Assembly (NCBI GenBank): GCA_903933385.1
Contig: CAIZJW010000243.1
Location: forward strand, 1-33,813
Reading direction: 5' to 3'
Length of the DNA: 33,813 nt
Source of the DNA: an uncultured Silvanigrella sp.
Lineage (GTDB): Bacteria; Bdellovibrionota_B; Oligoflexia; Silvanigrellales; Silvanigrellaceae
Part shown: positions 26,429 to 33,813 of the stretch, one piece after another
How the letters are laid out: each line of letters starts with the position of its first letter
Numbering within the stretch: the stretch's first letter is position 1
Notes under the pieces: generated by a model
Told to the model about the DNA's origin: nothing
Database searches by the model: none
The model's input: only the letters and a program-made list of their open reading frames with translations
Translations under genes and position numbers: made by a program

Positions 26429-26445
26429 GCACAGACTAACACGAT

Positions 26446-27909
26446 TCAGGCGGGGGAGGTTGGTACAGCATTCAATGCAGCGATAGCGCAGCGCACTCTT
26501 CTGCGCACCATTTCCTTGCCTATCACTTCCATTGATTCAAAGAGCGGTGGTGTTTCCTTGGCGCCCGTAGTTGCAACGCGCAGTGGCATATAAATGTCTT
26601 TTGCTTTGAGAGATTTTGCGGCTAGAAATTTTTCCATGGCAGAGGTGATCTCTGCCACAGTCCAAAACTCAATCACCTCGAGGGCATCCAGTGCATCGCT
26701 CAGAGCTTGAGCTGTGTCAGCAGCAGAGCGACCTTTTGGAAGTAACTGCGCTGTATCGTACCTGAGATCGCCAGAGAAAAAGAAATGCGTTGCACCAATG
26801 AAGTCTTCAAATTTTTCGATGCGGTCGCGAATGAGTGGAACAATTCTCTCGAGGTGTTCAGTTGAAAATAATTCTCTTTGTAGAAACTTTACATAAGAAT
26901 CTGTCGATAAAGCTCTCATGTAGTGGCCGTTGAGCCATGCGAGTTTTTCGAGGTCGAAAACTGGGCCACCCAGCGTCATGCGCTCGATAGAGAAATGTTC
27001 AATCATGTCTTCTGTTGTGAAAATTTCTTTGTCGTCACCGTAACTCCAGCCCATGAGCGCAAGGTAATTGCGCAGGGCTTCGGGAAGAATTCCTTTACGC
27101 TTGTAGTAATTGATACTTGTTGGCTGCTTGCGTTTAGAAATTTTACTTTTGTCAGCATTTCGCAGCAGTGGAAGATGCGTGAATTCCGGACGCTGCCAAC
27201 CAAACATATCGTAAAGGACGACGTGTTTTGGGGTTGATGAAATCCATTCTTCGCCGCGAATAACGTGAGAAATCTGCATTTCGTGGTCGTCGATAACGTT
27301 GGCAAGATGGTAGGTTGGAAAACCATCGGATTTAAGCAGAACTTGATCGTCGACACCGTCGTTTTCAAACTCAAGATCACCACGCAAGCCATCGTTGAAG
27401 ACGGTTTTGCCGGTCAATGGCATCTTCATGCGAATGGTGAATGATTCGCCGTTTTTTGCACGCTGTGCCGATTCATAAGCAGAAAGGCTACGGCAATGGC
27501 GGTCGTATCCGCCTTGGAGTTTCTGTGCCATGCGTTCTTTGCGCACCAAATCGAGGCGTTCAGCGGAACAGAAACATCGGTAAGCATGTCCTTTGTCGAG
27601 AAGAACCTGCGCATATTCGCGGTAAAGTTGAGTGCGTTCGCTCTGCCGATAGGGTGCGTGCGGGCCACCAACGTCAGGACCTTCATCCCACGGTAAGCCA
27701 ACCCATCGGAGACATTCAAGAATCATTGCCTCGCTGTCTTTGCGAAATCGGTTTTGGTCGGTGTCTTCAATGCGGACAATAAACTTTCCGCCGTGTTTTT
27801 TGGCAAACGCATAATTGAAAAGAGCAATATAGGCGGTGCCGATGTGTGGGTCGCCCGTTGGGCTCGGCGCAATTCGAACCCTGACAGGGCGGGATGGGGC
27901 TTGAATCAT
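26446..27909 (-). CDS. gltX: Glutamyl-tRNA synthetase, 487 aa
   Basis: The enzyme charges tRNA-Glu with glutamate. It is a class I synthetase: RIAPSPTGDPHIGT near the N-terminus (HIGT at 22-25) and KISKR at 256-260, with VRIEDTDQNRF and GEEWISSTPKH between them as in bacterial GluRS. The length is normal for the family. The ATG at 27909 has GAGGA about six bases upstream. The C-terminal anticodon-binding part is present and ends normally. Whether it also charges tRNA-Gln cannot be told from this window, where no GlnRS or amidotransferase genes are seen. Confidence 0.96.
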   Translation of the reverse strand: MIQAPSRPVRVRIAPSPTGDPHIGTAYIALFNYAFAKKHGGKFIVRIEDTDQNRFRKDSEAMILECLRWVGLPWDEGPDVGGPHAPYRQSERTQLYREYAQVLLDKGHAYRCFCSAERLDLVRKERMAQKLQGGYDRHCRSLSAYESAQRAKNGESFTIRMKMPLTGKTVFNDGLRGDLEFENDGVDDQVLLKSDGFPTYHLANVIDDHEMQISHVIRGEEWISSTPKHVVLYDMFGWQRPEFTHLPLLRNADKSKISKRKQPTSINYYKRKGILPEALRNYLALMGWSYGDDKEIFTTEDMIEHFSIERMTLGGPVFDLEKLAWLNGHYMRALSTDSYVKFLQRELFSTEHLERIVPLIRDRIEKFEDFIGATHFFFSGDLRYDTAQLLPKGRSAADTAQALSDALDALEVIEFWTVAEITSAMEKFLAAKSLKAKDIYMPLRVATTGAKETPPLFESMEVIGKEMVRRRVRCAIAALNAVPTSPA

Positions 27910-28058
27910 GATTTCCTCGTCGATTTATCTTAGCAAAGCTGAACTATTGCATGCTTTGTTGCATTTTGGCAACGCTGAGTCGGGGAGTCATTATTGCCAC
28001 ACCCAAGCGCACAATCCCCTGCTGGTTGCGTACAATGAAGTGAGGGGGGCACTTCATA

Positions 28059-30149
28059 ATGACTCACTCCAGACTCATGTGGATGCTTGGAGGTACGGCA
28101 GGATTATTTCTTGCTGTTGCCGGTGGTGTCGCGCGTCTGGCAACTTCAGAGTACGAGCTGCGAATTCGAGTGAGTGATGCAAATGGAGCGCTCGAGGGTG
28201 CGTGGGTTGCCTTGGATGATCGCGAGGTTGTCTCGACAAATCCTCAAGGTATTGTTGTTTTAAAAGGGCGTAGATACGAATTTGATTCGGCGTTGCTAAC
28301 AGTCTCCGACACCAGCGTCAGTACCCTTCACCTCTCCAAATCGCTTCGCACTCAAATTTCCTGGAATCCACTCCGCAGCGAATCGGTGTTGGAGGTGAAT
28401 CTTCCCATCATTGAGTCGGATTCAATGCTCTCCGATTCTGGATCTGCCGAGGGTTCTCGGGTTGATATTCCACTTGCTCTCGATGGAACGAGCGGCAATA
28501 GCAATTCCGACACAGAGGTCGATGCAAGCCGCATTGTTGAAGAAGAATTGTCTGATTCAGGATCGGTTCTGGGGATAAACGCACGCCTGGAAGATTTTCT
28601 GCAAAAGAGTAGCTCCCAAAATAGTTCTGTGCTTGCGTGTCTGTTGGCTGGGTTGTCGCAAAAAATGTGCGATTCGCAAGTAAAATCAGTTCAGCCACCA
28701 TTTTTTGATGCACCTTCTGAAGTTGCTGCATCGGTTGTTTCCCCCAGGCAAAATCTGAGTGAATCAATGCTGCTTGAGGCTAGTCCAACGTCCGTTTCTA
28801 GCGAATCAAATCAGGGATCAGAGGAGTCCGACAAAAGATTTGTTGGGCGGAATGGAAGCTCTCTGTCGAAGGGGCCAATTCGAATTGAAATATCCCTTGG
28901 CGGTAAGCCTGTAGAGGGAGCTCTCGTTTTTATGAGCCGCCTCAAAGACAGCCGTGTGAGGGAACTTGGGCGTTCCTCTTCCGACGGGATGCTGCTGGTA
29001 AAAAATAGTCCCGAATTTTGGGGTGAAACTGTCACTGTGTTTCATGATTGCTGCGCTCCGCGCACTTTGCCTGCAAAAATTGTGAAGCAAGCAGGGGAAG
29101 AGCGCGTTCGACTCGAACTTCAATCAGGAACTGGCTTGGGTGTTTTGTTGCGGCAAGAGGCTTACGGTCACTTACGCAAAGTGGGCCCTTTTGAATTGTT
29201 GTCACCCCAAGGTAAATTATCGGTCTCTGGGCAGGATGGCTTTGCGCTTTACAACAGCACTAAAACGCCCGATCAACTTCTCAGTAGAATTCTCTTGCGA
29301 CAAGGCAAACCGAGTGAGTTTTTTGTGCGGCCAAGTGACATGAGTGAACTGCGTTCAAAACCATTGACATATCTTGTGGCTCCCGATGAACCTTATCTTC
29401 CCGCACTCGCTATTCTTGAAAAAACCGAAGGTCGTCCATTTCAGGGTATTTTGAAGAGTTCACCACTGAGGCGTTGGCGACGCGATTTTATGGCTCGTTT
29501 GATGCAGCAATCAAGTTTGCGAAGTCAGGTTTCAAGTGAATGTGAAGCGAGAATTAACGCAGCAGGGGAAAGTGCGACAGATGTTGTTGCGAACGGTTGG
29601 AGTCAAACTCAACTCTCAGGAGAATGGGATTTTTTGCTTGCGATTGATTATAACGAAGGTAATCAGAGCGTGAGTGTTTCTGCGAAGAATCCAGAGGGAC
29701 GTTCTTTTTTCGAAAAAGAATTTCGATTTGGAAAAGAAACGTCGCAGGTTCCTGAGAGCGCAGCGCGTCGAGCTTTTCAATCATTCGTGGAATCAGTTCC
29801 GTTTGAGGCTCATGTTCTTCGGCAACAGGGAAACCTGGTTGAGTTGTCGTTTTCGAATTTGAACCTGTTCGGATTAAAAGATGACTCTCCCATTGCTTTG
29901 TATCAACAAAGTGGCTCTTCAGGTGATGAAAAGAGCTCTGAGCTGGCAGCTTTGGCAGTTGTGGTTTCCGCAGATGCAGGGCAGGCGGTGAAGGCTCGCA
30001 TCACGCACTGGAACAGCCGTTCGAGAAAAACCGAAATACTTCCCGATGTGGTTCGTGCTTTGAAAATAAGCGAAGACGCCTATCGAAAAGAAGCGCTGCG
30101 TTCTCCAATGGCGAAGGCTGCAACTCGCTCTTCGGGGCGTTCGCTTTAA
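28059..30149 (+). CDS. Unrecognised membrane-anchored Ser-rich protein, 696 aa
   Basis: The ATG at 28059 has a G-rich GAGGGGGG site about ten bases upstream. Residues 8-29 form one hydrophobic segment, either an uncleaved anchor or a signal peptide. A short Ig-like or carboxypeptidase-regulatory-like segment follows (ELRIRVSDANGALEGAWVAL, TNPQGIVVLKG). Next comes a long Ser/Glu-rich low-complexity region at about 115-285, probably an extended linker across the periplasm. A second similar beta module (IRIEISLGGKPVEGALVF) starts near 295. The C-terminal ~200 residues form a mixed alpha/beta domain whose family I do not recognise. It is transcribed away from gltX across 149 bases. A role in the envelope is likely; the ligand or partner is unknown. 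Confidence 0.75.
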   Translation: MTHSRLMWMLGGTAGLFLAVAGGVARLATSEYELRIRVSDANGALEGAWVALDDREVVSTNPQGIVVLKGRRYEFDSALLTVSDTSVSTLHLSKSLRTQISWNPLRSESVLEVNLPIIESDSMLSDSGSAEGSRVDIPLALDGTSGNSNSDTEVDASRIVEEELSDSGSVLGINARLEDFLQKSSSQNSSVLACLLAGLSQKMCDSQVKSVQPPFFDAPSEVAASVVSPRQNLSESMLLEASPTSVSSESNQGSEESDKRFVGRNGSSLSKGPIRIEISLGGKPVEGALVFMSRLKDSRVRELGRSSSDGMLLVKNSPEFWGETVTVFHDCCAPRTLPAKIVKQAGEERVRLELQSGTGLGVLLRQEAYGHLRKVGPFELLSPQGKLSVSGQDGFALYNSTKTPDQLLSRILLRQGKPSEFFVRPSDMSELRSKPLTYLVAPDEPYLPALAILEKTEGRPFQGILKSSPLRRWRRDFMARLMQQSSLRSQVSSECEARINAAGESATDVVANGWSQTQLSGEWDFLLAIDYNEGNQSVSVSAKNPEGRSFFEKEFRFGKETSQVPESAARRAFQSFVESVPFEAHVLRQQGNLVELSFSNLNLFGLKDDSPIALYQQSGSSGDEKSSELAALAVVVSADAGQAVKARITHWNSRSRKTEILPDVVRALKISEDAYRKEALRSPMAKAATRSSGRSL

Positions 30150-30181
30150 TTAGAAGAGTTCATCGCGGTTGTCGACTTAAT

Positions 30182-30213
30182 GGGCTAAACTCATCACGAA
30201 ATTTATTTAGCCC
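30182..30213. repeat. Inverted repeat downstream of the Ser-rich protein gene
   Basis: GGGCTAAA and TTTAGCCC form a perfect eight-base stem with a 16-base loop, 32 bases after the stop at 30149. It is followed by TGCAATAAAA rather than a T run, so termination efficiency is doubtful. It may alternatively be a regulator site for the next gene, 200 bases on. Nothing else clear is seen in the 262-base gap. Confidence 0.4.
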
Positions 30214-30411
30214 TGCAATAAAATCCGGCCCGTCCAAACGTCAGTCAATTGTCAGTTTATCAGCGGATGATTTCATTCACTTTGCCAACAGCATCCTATT
30301 GCTTACACTTGGCTCCATCCATCCTGTGCTTGGCTATGGGTTGGTAGTTCAAATATTTCGTCCCTGCTTGAGTCTCTTCGATTTTGAAACCCGAACCGGA
30401 GTGTGTCTAGC

Positions 30412-30879
30412 ATGACTACGCAGATGGCCGCAGAGCAGCTTTCGCAGTTTTCTCTTTTCTCGTTGCTCACGTTCGAGGAAGCAAAAATCATTGCACCCTT
30501 TTTTCAGGAAGTCGTGATTCCTGCTGGTACGACCTTTATTCAACAGGATTCAGTGACAGCTCATTTATATTTGATTGTTTCTGGAATTACCGAAGTGAAG
30601 TTGCCCTTGATTGGACCTTTGGGAACCACCAGTATTGCAAAATTTGGTCCAGGTGAGTGTGTCGGTGAGCTATCCCTGGCTAAAGTTGTACGCCGCTCTG
30701 CAAGTGCCGTCGCGGAGGTGGAATGCCGTTGCTTTGTTGCCGAGACTCAAGTTTTGATCGACGCTTTTGAGCGTCATCCCAAAATTGGCTACGAGGTATT
30801 TCGCAAGCTTGCTGAAATCATCACTGATCGTCTTGTTGCAACAAACATGATGTTAAGAAACTCGGCAAGTCAGTTTTGA
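30412..30879 (+). CDS. Cyclic-nucleotide-binding domain protein, 155 aa
   Basis: This is a single cNMP-binding beta-barrel with a short C-terminal helix and no DNA-binding or catalytic domain. The phosphate-binding cassette reads GPGECVGELSLAKVVRRSASAVA; G-E-L and R-S-A-S are the positions that hold the cyclic phosphate and ribose in CAP and PKA. Start choice: ATG at 30412 lies ten bases after GGAG (30398-30401), whereas the in-frame GTG at 30403 is only one base away. Stand-alone domains of this kind usually work as regulatory subunits or sensors bound to another protein. The class III cyclase at the right edge is a possible source of ligand. It converges on the broken lipoprotein gene with 55 bases between. 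Confidence 0.85.
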   Translation: MTTQMAAEQLSQFSLFSLLTFEEAKIIAPFFQEVVIPAGTTFIQQDSVTAHLYLIVSGITEVKLPLIGPLGTTSIAKFGPGECVGELSLAKVVRRSASAVAEVECRCFVAETQVLIDAFERHPKIGYEVFRKLAEIITDRLVATNMMLRNSASQF

Positions 30880-30934
30880 AATTCAATTGGACCGAGCGCC
30901 TGCCGCGCCCAGCGTGGGGTTCGTGTTCATCGAC

Positions 30935-32333
30935 TCACTGCTCCTTGCAAGGGTTCGTGCGACTGGTGATTGAGCTTCCCTCTGTTTTCATCAGTGGGTC
31001 AAATACAAACTTCATGGGTGTCGATGGATGTATGGTCTGACTGCGGGTTGCATTGGTGGTCCTGACCACCAGCAGGCGGGATGCTCCGCCTGGTTGCTGG
31101 GCTGCGGGCAGGCGCGAGACTTCCCAATCCACCGCAACGTTTTCGATCTTGGCCTGGAGCGAGGCTTGAAGATGAGTTGCCATCGTGTCGCAGTAATCAT
31201 CGGTGAATGAAATCCAGTCGTTCAGATTCTTGCTACCCTCTTGTTCCGAAGGAGAAAAGATTTTTAGCACAGCATTTTTATGGAAGGCCGGACCACCGCG
31301 CTTGTTGTCGCGACCGAAGAGACTCACAAATGTTCTCACTTCGCTTGCTTGTGAACTAAGCTGTTTGCTCACGGCATCGAAGAGGAAATATGAAATCATC
31401 CAAGCTGAGACTCGTCGATCTGGAAATCCGCCAGCGACACCCAGTTGAGGCGCAAACTCCACTTGACCCATTTGAACCTTTTCAGCATTCATCAGAGAAA
31501 AAGTGAATGATCCATTCTTTTCTTTATCCCAAGCAGGATAATAGAATTCCCGAACTTCCAAATCTCCTGTTGCGAGTGGACTTCTGAGTGGCGCCATCAT
31601 GTTTGGTTCTCGAATGCTTGGGACTAGTGCACCACGGATGCTCGGAACGACGGCCAAAACGTATCTTGAGGCATAGGGGTGCCCGCTCTGGACATGCTGA
31701 CGGTAGAGCGCTGACGAGAGAATCTTGTGGATTGTATTTTGGCTACAGAAAACGACTGGTGTCAGGCTCGGATACATGGGGAGTGTCTTTACCAAAGAGA
31801 TTCTCAATCAGAGGCTGGAGAGCATTTTGATTGATTAAGTTGCTTCCCTGTGTCCAAAAGGCCTGGCCAAAAAACCGCACAAGCTCTCTGAGGTTGAGAT
31901 CAACTGAAAAAGCAACATAGCGCAGTGCCTTGGCAACGAGCGTGGCTTCCTCGAGTGATAAAATATCCTGTGCAGATTTTGCAGGGAGGATGTTCTTGTT
32001 CGAGAGAATTGAACTGAGCACGGCTGTGGTGACACTTCCGGAGCTGCCCCCAGTCATACATCCGAGATACAGACCAACCCGTTTTCCTTGCTGAGAAAGT
32101 GATATTGCCTCCTGAACGCGAACATTGATTTGCTCGGAAACCCATGAAAGCGTGGCTGCCCAATTGCCTCCGTTGCCTTGCGGCGCAAAACACTGCGCAA
32201 AGACGACATCAAAGGAAGGACTTTGTTTTGTGCTTTCAGGTTTCGATTCGTTCATTTTTTTGCATGAAGACAAGAGTAATATTGATAAAATGAATGAAAC
32301 GCGTGATGACGTTTTGAGAAGTTTTGTGAACAT
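30935..32333 (-). pseudogene. Lipoprotein with patatin-like serine motif, probably split by a frameshift
   Basis: Two overlapping leftward reading frames seem to be one gene. The first (32333 to 31743) starts with a lipoprotein signal (LLSSC, then KKMNESKP) and contains GLYLGCMTGGSSGSV, whose GGSSG fits the G-x-S-x-G nucleophile elbow of patatin-like hydrolases. It stops at 31743 after a tail that looks out of frame. The second (about 31807 to 30935) has no signal peptide and only a TTG start. It continues naturally as KTLPMYPSLTPVVFCSQN, with AGGFPDRRV later. A shift of one base near the AAA or CCCC runs at about 31780-31796 would join them into roughly 470 residues. Patatin identity is tentative, as a clear DGG motif is missing. 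A sequencing error could also explain the break. Confidence 0.6.
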
Positions 32334-32337
32334 TTAA

Positions 32338-32560
32338 TGCCTGAACTTCGATGTTGTGAATTCCAGAGGTCAGCTCCCCACAAGTTCTCCCATTCCGAGG
32401 GGCATGGGGCAAAAAGGCAAACTCCCGCCGTCTTCGGTCAGTTTGGACAGCTCAACCAAGCAGGTGTGTTTTGAGTTTTTTCGGATGCAATGGGCGGCGC
32501 TCGTGCGGGTAAGCCCAATGCATGCAGAAATTTAGATTGTTCAATATTTAGATTCTTTTT
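32338..32560. other. Structured gene-free segment with three hairpins, open on both strands
   Basis: This is the main content of the 531-base gap (32334-32864) between two divergent genes. It is richer in G+C than the AT-rich DNA to its right. Three hairpins are visible. One is CCCAT/ATGGG (32389-32408), nested in CCCC/GGGG. The second is CAAACT/AGTTTG (32418-32445), with an inner CCG-TCTT-CGG. The strongest is an 11-pair stem with one mismatch, ATGCAATGGGC/GCCCAATGCAT (32485-32523). The + strand is open from 32338 to a TAG at 32535 (43 codons from an ATG at 32404), and the - strand is open from 32531 to a TGA at 32370. It could be a small RNA, a remnant of a mobile element or a regulatory leader. 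No known RNA family was recognised. Confidence 0.4.
32530..32554. repeat. Paired direct repeats ATTTAGATT
   Basis: Two identical nine-base copies (32530-32538 and 32546-32554) start 16 bases apart, right after the strong hairpin and before a T-rich stretch. The spacing of about one and a half helix turns could suit a regulator, but no protein partner is evident. The rest of the gap to 32864 is AT-rich and shows no convincing gene. Confidence 0.4.
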
Positions 32561-32864
32561 TGAAATATGCGAATCAATCAATTGAAAATGAGGCTGAACG
32601 AGAACAAAAAAGAACATATTAAAGAGAGAATCGTCTTTTGAGAATGCATGTTCTTGTGATTGAGTGACGGGGGAGAGTTAAGAGGTCATGCCGTCCGAGG
32701 AATTGAGTGAATTTCGTCGATCCCATCTGCGGTCCTCCAATTGTAACTAGTGCGCGAGAATGAACGCATTATGTGGGTTTAAAAAAGTCATAATTCTGTC
32801 AGAAGTCGTGTATTCAAATTTTCTCCGAGAAGAATAAACTATCACTCGATGATGGAGTTATCGA

Positions 32865-33813
32865 ATGACGGTTTGTGAATGGATTTTGTCTACCACTGCT
32901 CGCAGCATGCTGCCGAAAGATTTTGTCGTTGGGCTTGCTGAACAGCTGCGTCTTGCTGAAATCCCCATCGATTGTTTCTCTTTTTCCATTCGCACTATGC
33001 ACCCAGAGGTTGGCGCGGAAATTGCGCTGTGGTCGCTTGACGATGGTGCGATGTTGAGTCCAAAGCCACACGGAAACATACAGACGCCGAAATATATGAA
33101 TAGCCCCGTTGCTAAGATTGCAGCTGGCGATCCTGGGTTTCGTCAGCAACTTGTCTTGCCAATTGCACCACATGATTTTCCTGTATTGCGTGACCTTCAA
33201 GCCGCAGGCTACACAGATTACTTAATTGAGCCTCTCCCCATCACACAACAGCTGCGGGCATATGTGTCTTGGTCAACCAAAGCTCAAGACGGTTTCACAG
33301 AAGCGCAAATCTCCTCGTTGAAATCTCTGACACCTTATATGACTGTCGCTGTTGCTTTGATGTCACAACAAAGTGCTCTTGTAGGTTTACTCGAGACTTA
33401 TTTGGGGCGTCATGCGGGTCGATTGGTTCGTTCCGGTCAGTACCGTAGAGGTGATGGCACTTCCATTGAGGCAGTCATTTGGTTCAGTGATTTAAGAGGA
33501 TTCACAAGCTTTACCGATCAGCACACGATTGAACAAACTCTGCAACGGCTCAATCATACATTCGATGTCATTGGCAAAGCGATTTCGGATCAAGGTGGCG
33601 AGATTCTCAAATTTATTGGAGATGCTGTTCTGGCTGTTTTTCCGATCGAAGCCAATCGTGACGAAAAGGCTGCAGCGCGGTCGGCTCTGCTTGCAGCGCA
33701 AGAAGCTTTGAAACGTTTTAGAGAGGATGAGATTGAATCAGATCATCCAATTCAGATTGGTATAGGCCTTCACAAGGGAACTGTTACGTTTGGCAATGTT
33801 GGAACGACAAGCC
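32865..33813 (+). CDS. Class III adenylate cyclase, cut by the right window edge
   Basis: The frame from ATG 32865 stays open to the last base (316 residues seen). GGAG at 32854-32857, seven bases upstream, and an in-frame stop at 32850 fix the start. The first ~190 residues form an N-terminal region with no recognised domain. The cyclase domain follows: VIWFSDLRGFTSF with metal-binding Asp209, GGEILKFIGDAVLAVF with Asp253 and the adenine-selecting Lys249, then IGIGLHKGTVTFGNVG. These residues point to ATP as substrate, giving cAMP. The end of the domain, including the Asn and Arg of the transition-state region, lies beyond the window. No membrane segment is visible, so it is probably soluble and regulated by its N-terminal region. 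Confidence 0.92.
   Translation, partial: MTVCEWILSTTARSMLPKDFVVGLAEQLRLAEIPIDCFSFSIRTMHPEVGAEIALWSLDDGAMLSPKPHGNIQTPKYMNSPVAKIAAGDPGFRQQLVLPIAPHDFPVLRDLQAAGYTDYLIEPLPITQQLRAYVSWSTKAQDGFTEAQISSLKSLTPYMTVAVALMSQQSALVGLLETYLGRHAGRLVRSGQYRRGDGTSIEAVIWFSDLRGFTSFTDQHTIEQTLQRLNHTFDVIGKAISDQGGEILKFIGDAVLAVFPIEANRDEKAAARSALLAAQEALKRFREDEIESDHPIQIGIGLHKGTVTFGNVGTTS

Noticed and set aside
28022-28036. TACAAT as a -10 box for the gene at 28059
   Set aside because: No acceptable -35 element lies 15-19 bases upstream, so it was not listed as a promoter.
32814-33200. Open frame of 128 codons on the - strand
   Set aside because: It is antisense to the start of the adenylate cyclase gene, whose motifs and ribosome site support the + strand.
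1-33813. tRNA, rRNA, CRISPR array, insertion sequence or prophage
   Set aside because: No cloverleaf sequences, spaced repeats, transposase motifs or phage structural genes were found on reading both strands.

Overview
The window looks like chromosomal DNA of a Gram-negative bacterium of middling G+C content. Housekeeping genes (mutL, miaA, gltX, addAB, fadD) alternate with many genes for exported, cysteine-containing proteins and lipoproteins. Gene order and the style of the exported proteins recall Bdellovibrionota/Oligoflexia. That placement is an inference from general impression; no rRNA or marker comparison was possible. No tRNA, rRNA, CRISPR array, complete insertion sequence or phage module was recognised.

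Left part (1-4463). Six genes for mostly unrecognised exported proteins form three small units. The first is a rightward pair joined by an ATGA overlap, with its first gene cut by the window edge. The second is a leftward pair, also joined by ATGA, made of a small Gly/Tyr-rich secreted protein and a cysteine-repeat protein with an NlpC/P60- or CHAP-like amidase domain. The third is two tandem paralogous secreted proteins with four conserved cysteines each.

Middle, leftward (4480-18791). A long run of minus-strand genes reads in transcription order: fadD (acyl-CoA synthetase), addB, addA, an exported SGNH-hydrolase-like protein, an exported trypsin-fold protein whose nucleophile position is Asp, a very long U32-family protein, and an AroQ chorismate mutase. 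Several junctions overlap by 1-4 bases (addB/addA, SGNH-like/trypsin-fold, U32/chorismate mutase), so the run is probably two or three operons. The U32-chorismate mutase coupling is the most interesting point. U32 proteins of the TrhP/RlhA type hydroxylate RNA, and that chemistry has been tied genetically to prephenate, the product of chorismate mutase.

Middle, rightward (18879-23527). mutL (endonuclease type) and miaA are 10 bases apart. They are followed by a lipoprotein alpha-amylase of the animal-like GH13 type. A strong bidirectional hairpin terminator separates the amylase from the leftward gene that converges on it.

Right part (23613-33813). gltX and a two-domain M16 zinc protease run leftward. 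A large unknown membrane-anchored protein and a cyclic-nucleotide-binding protein run rightward. A leftward lipoprotein gene with a patatin-like serine motif appears split by a frameshift. A 531-base gene-free stretch with several hairpins follows. A class III adenylate cyclase runs off the right edge. The cyclase and the nucleotide-binding protein suggest local cAMP signalling capacity.
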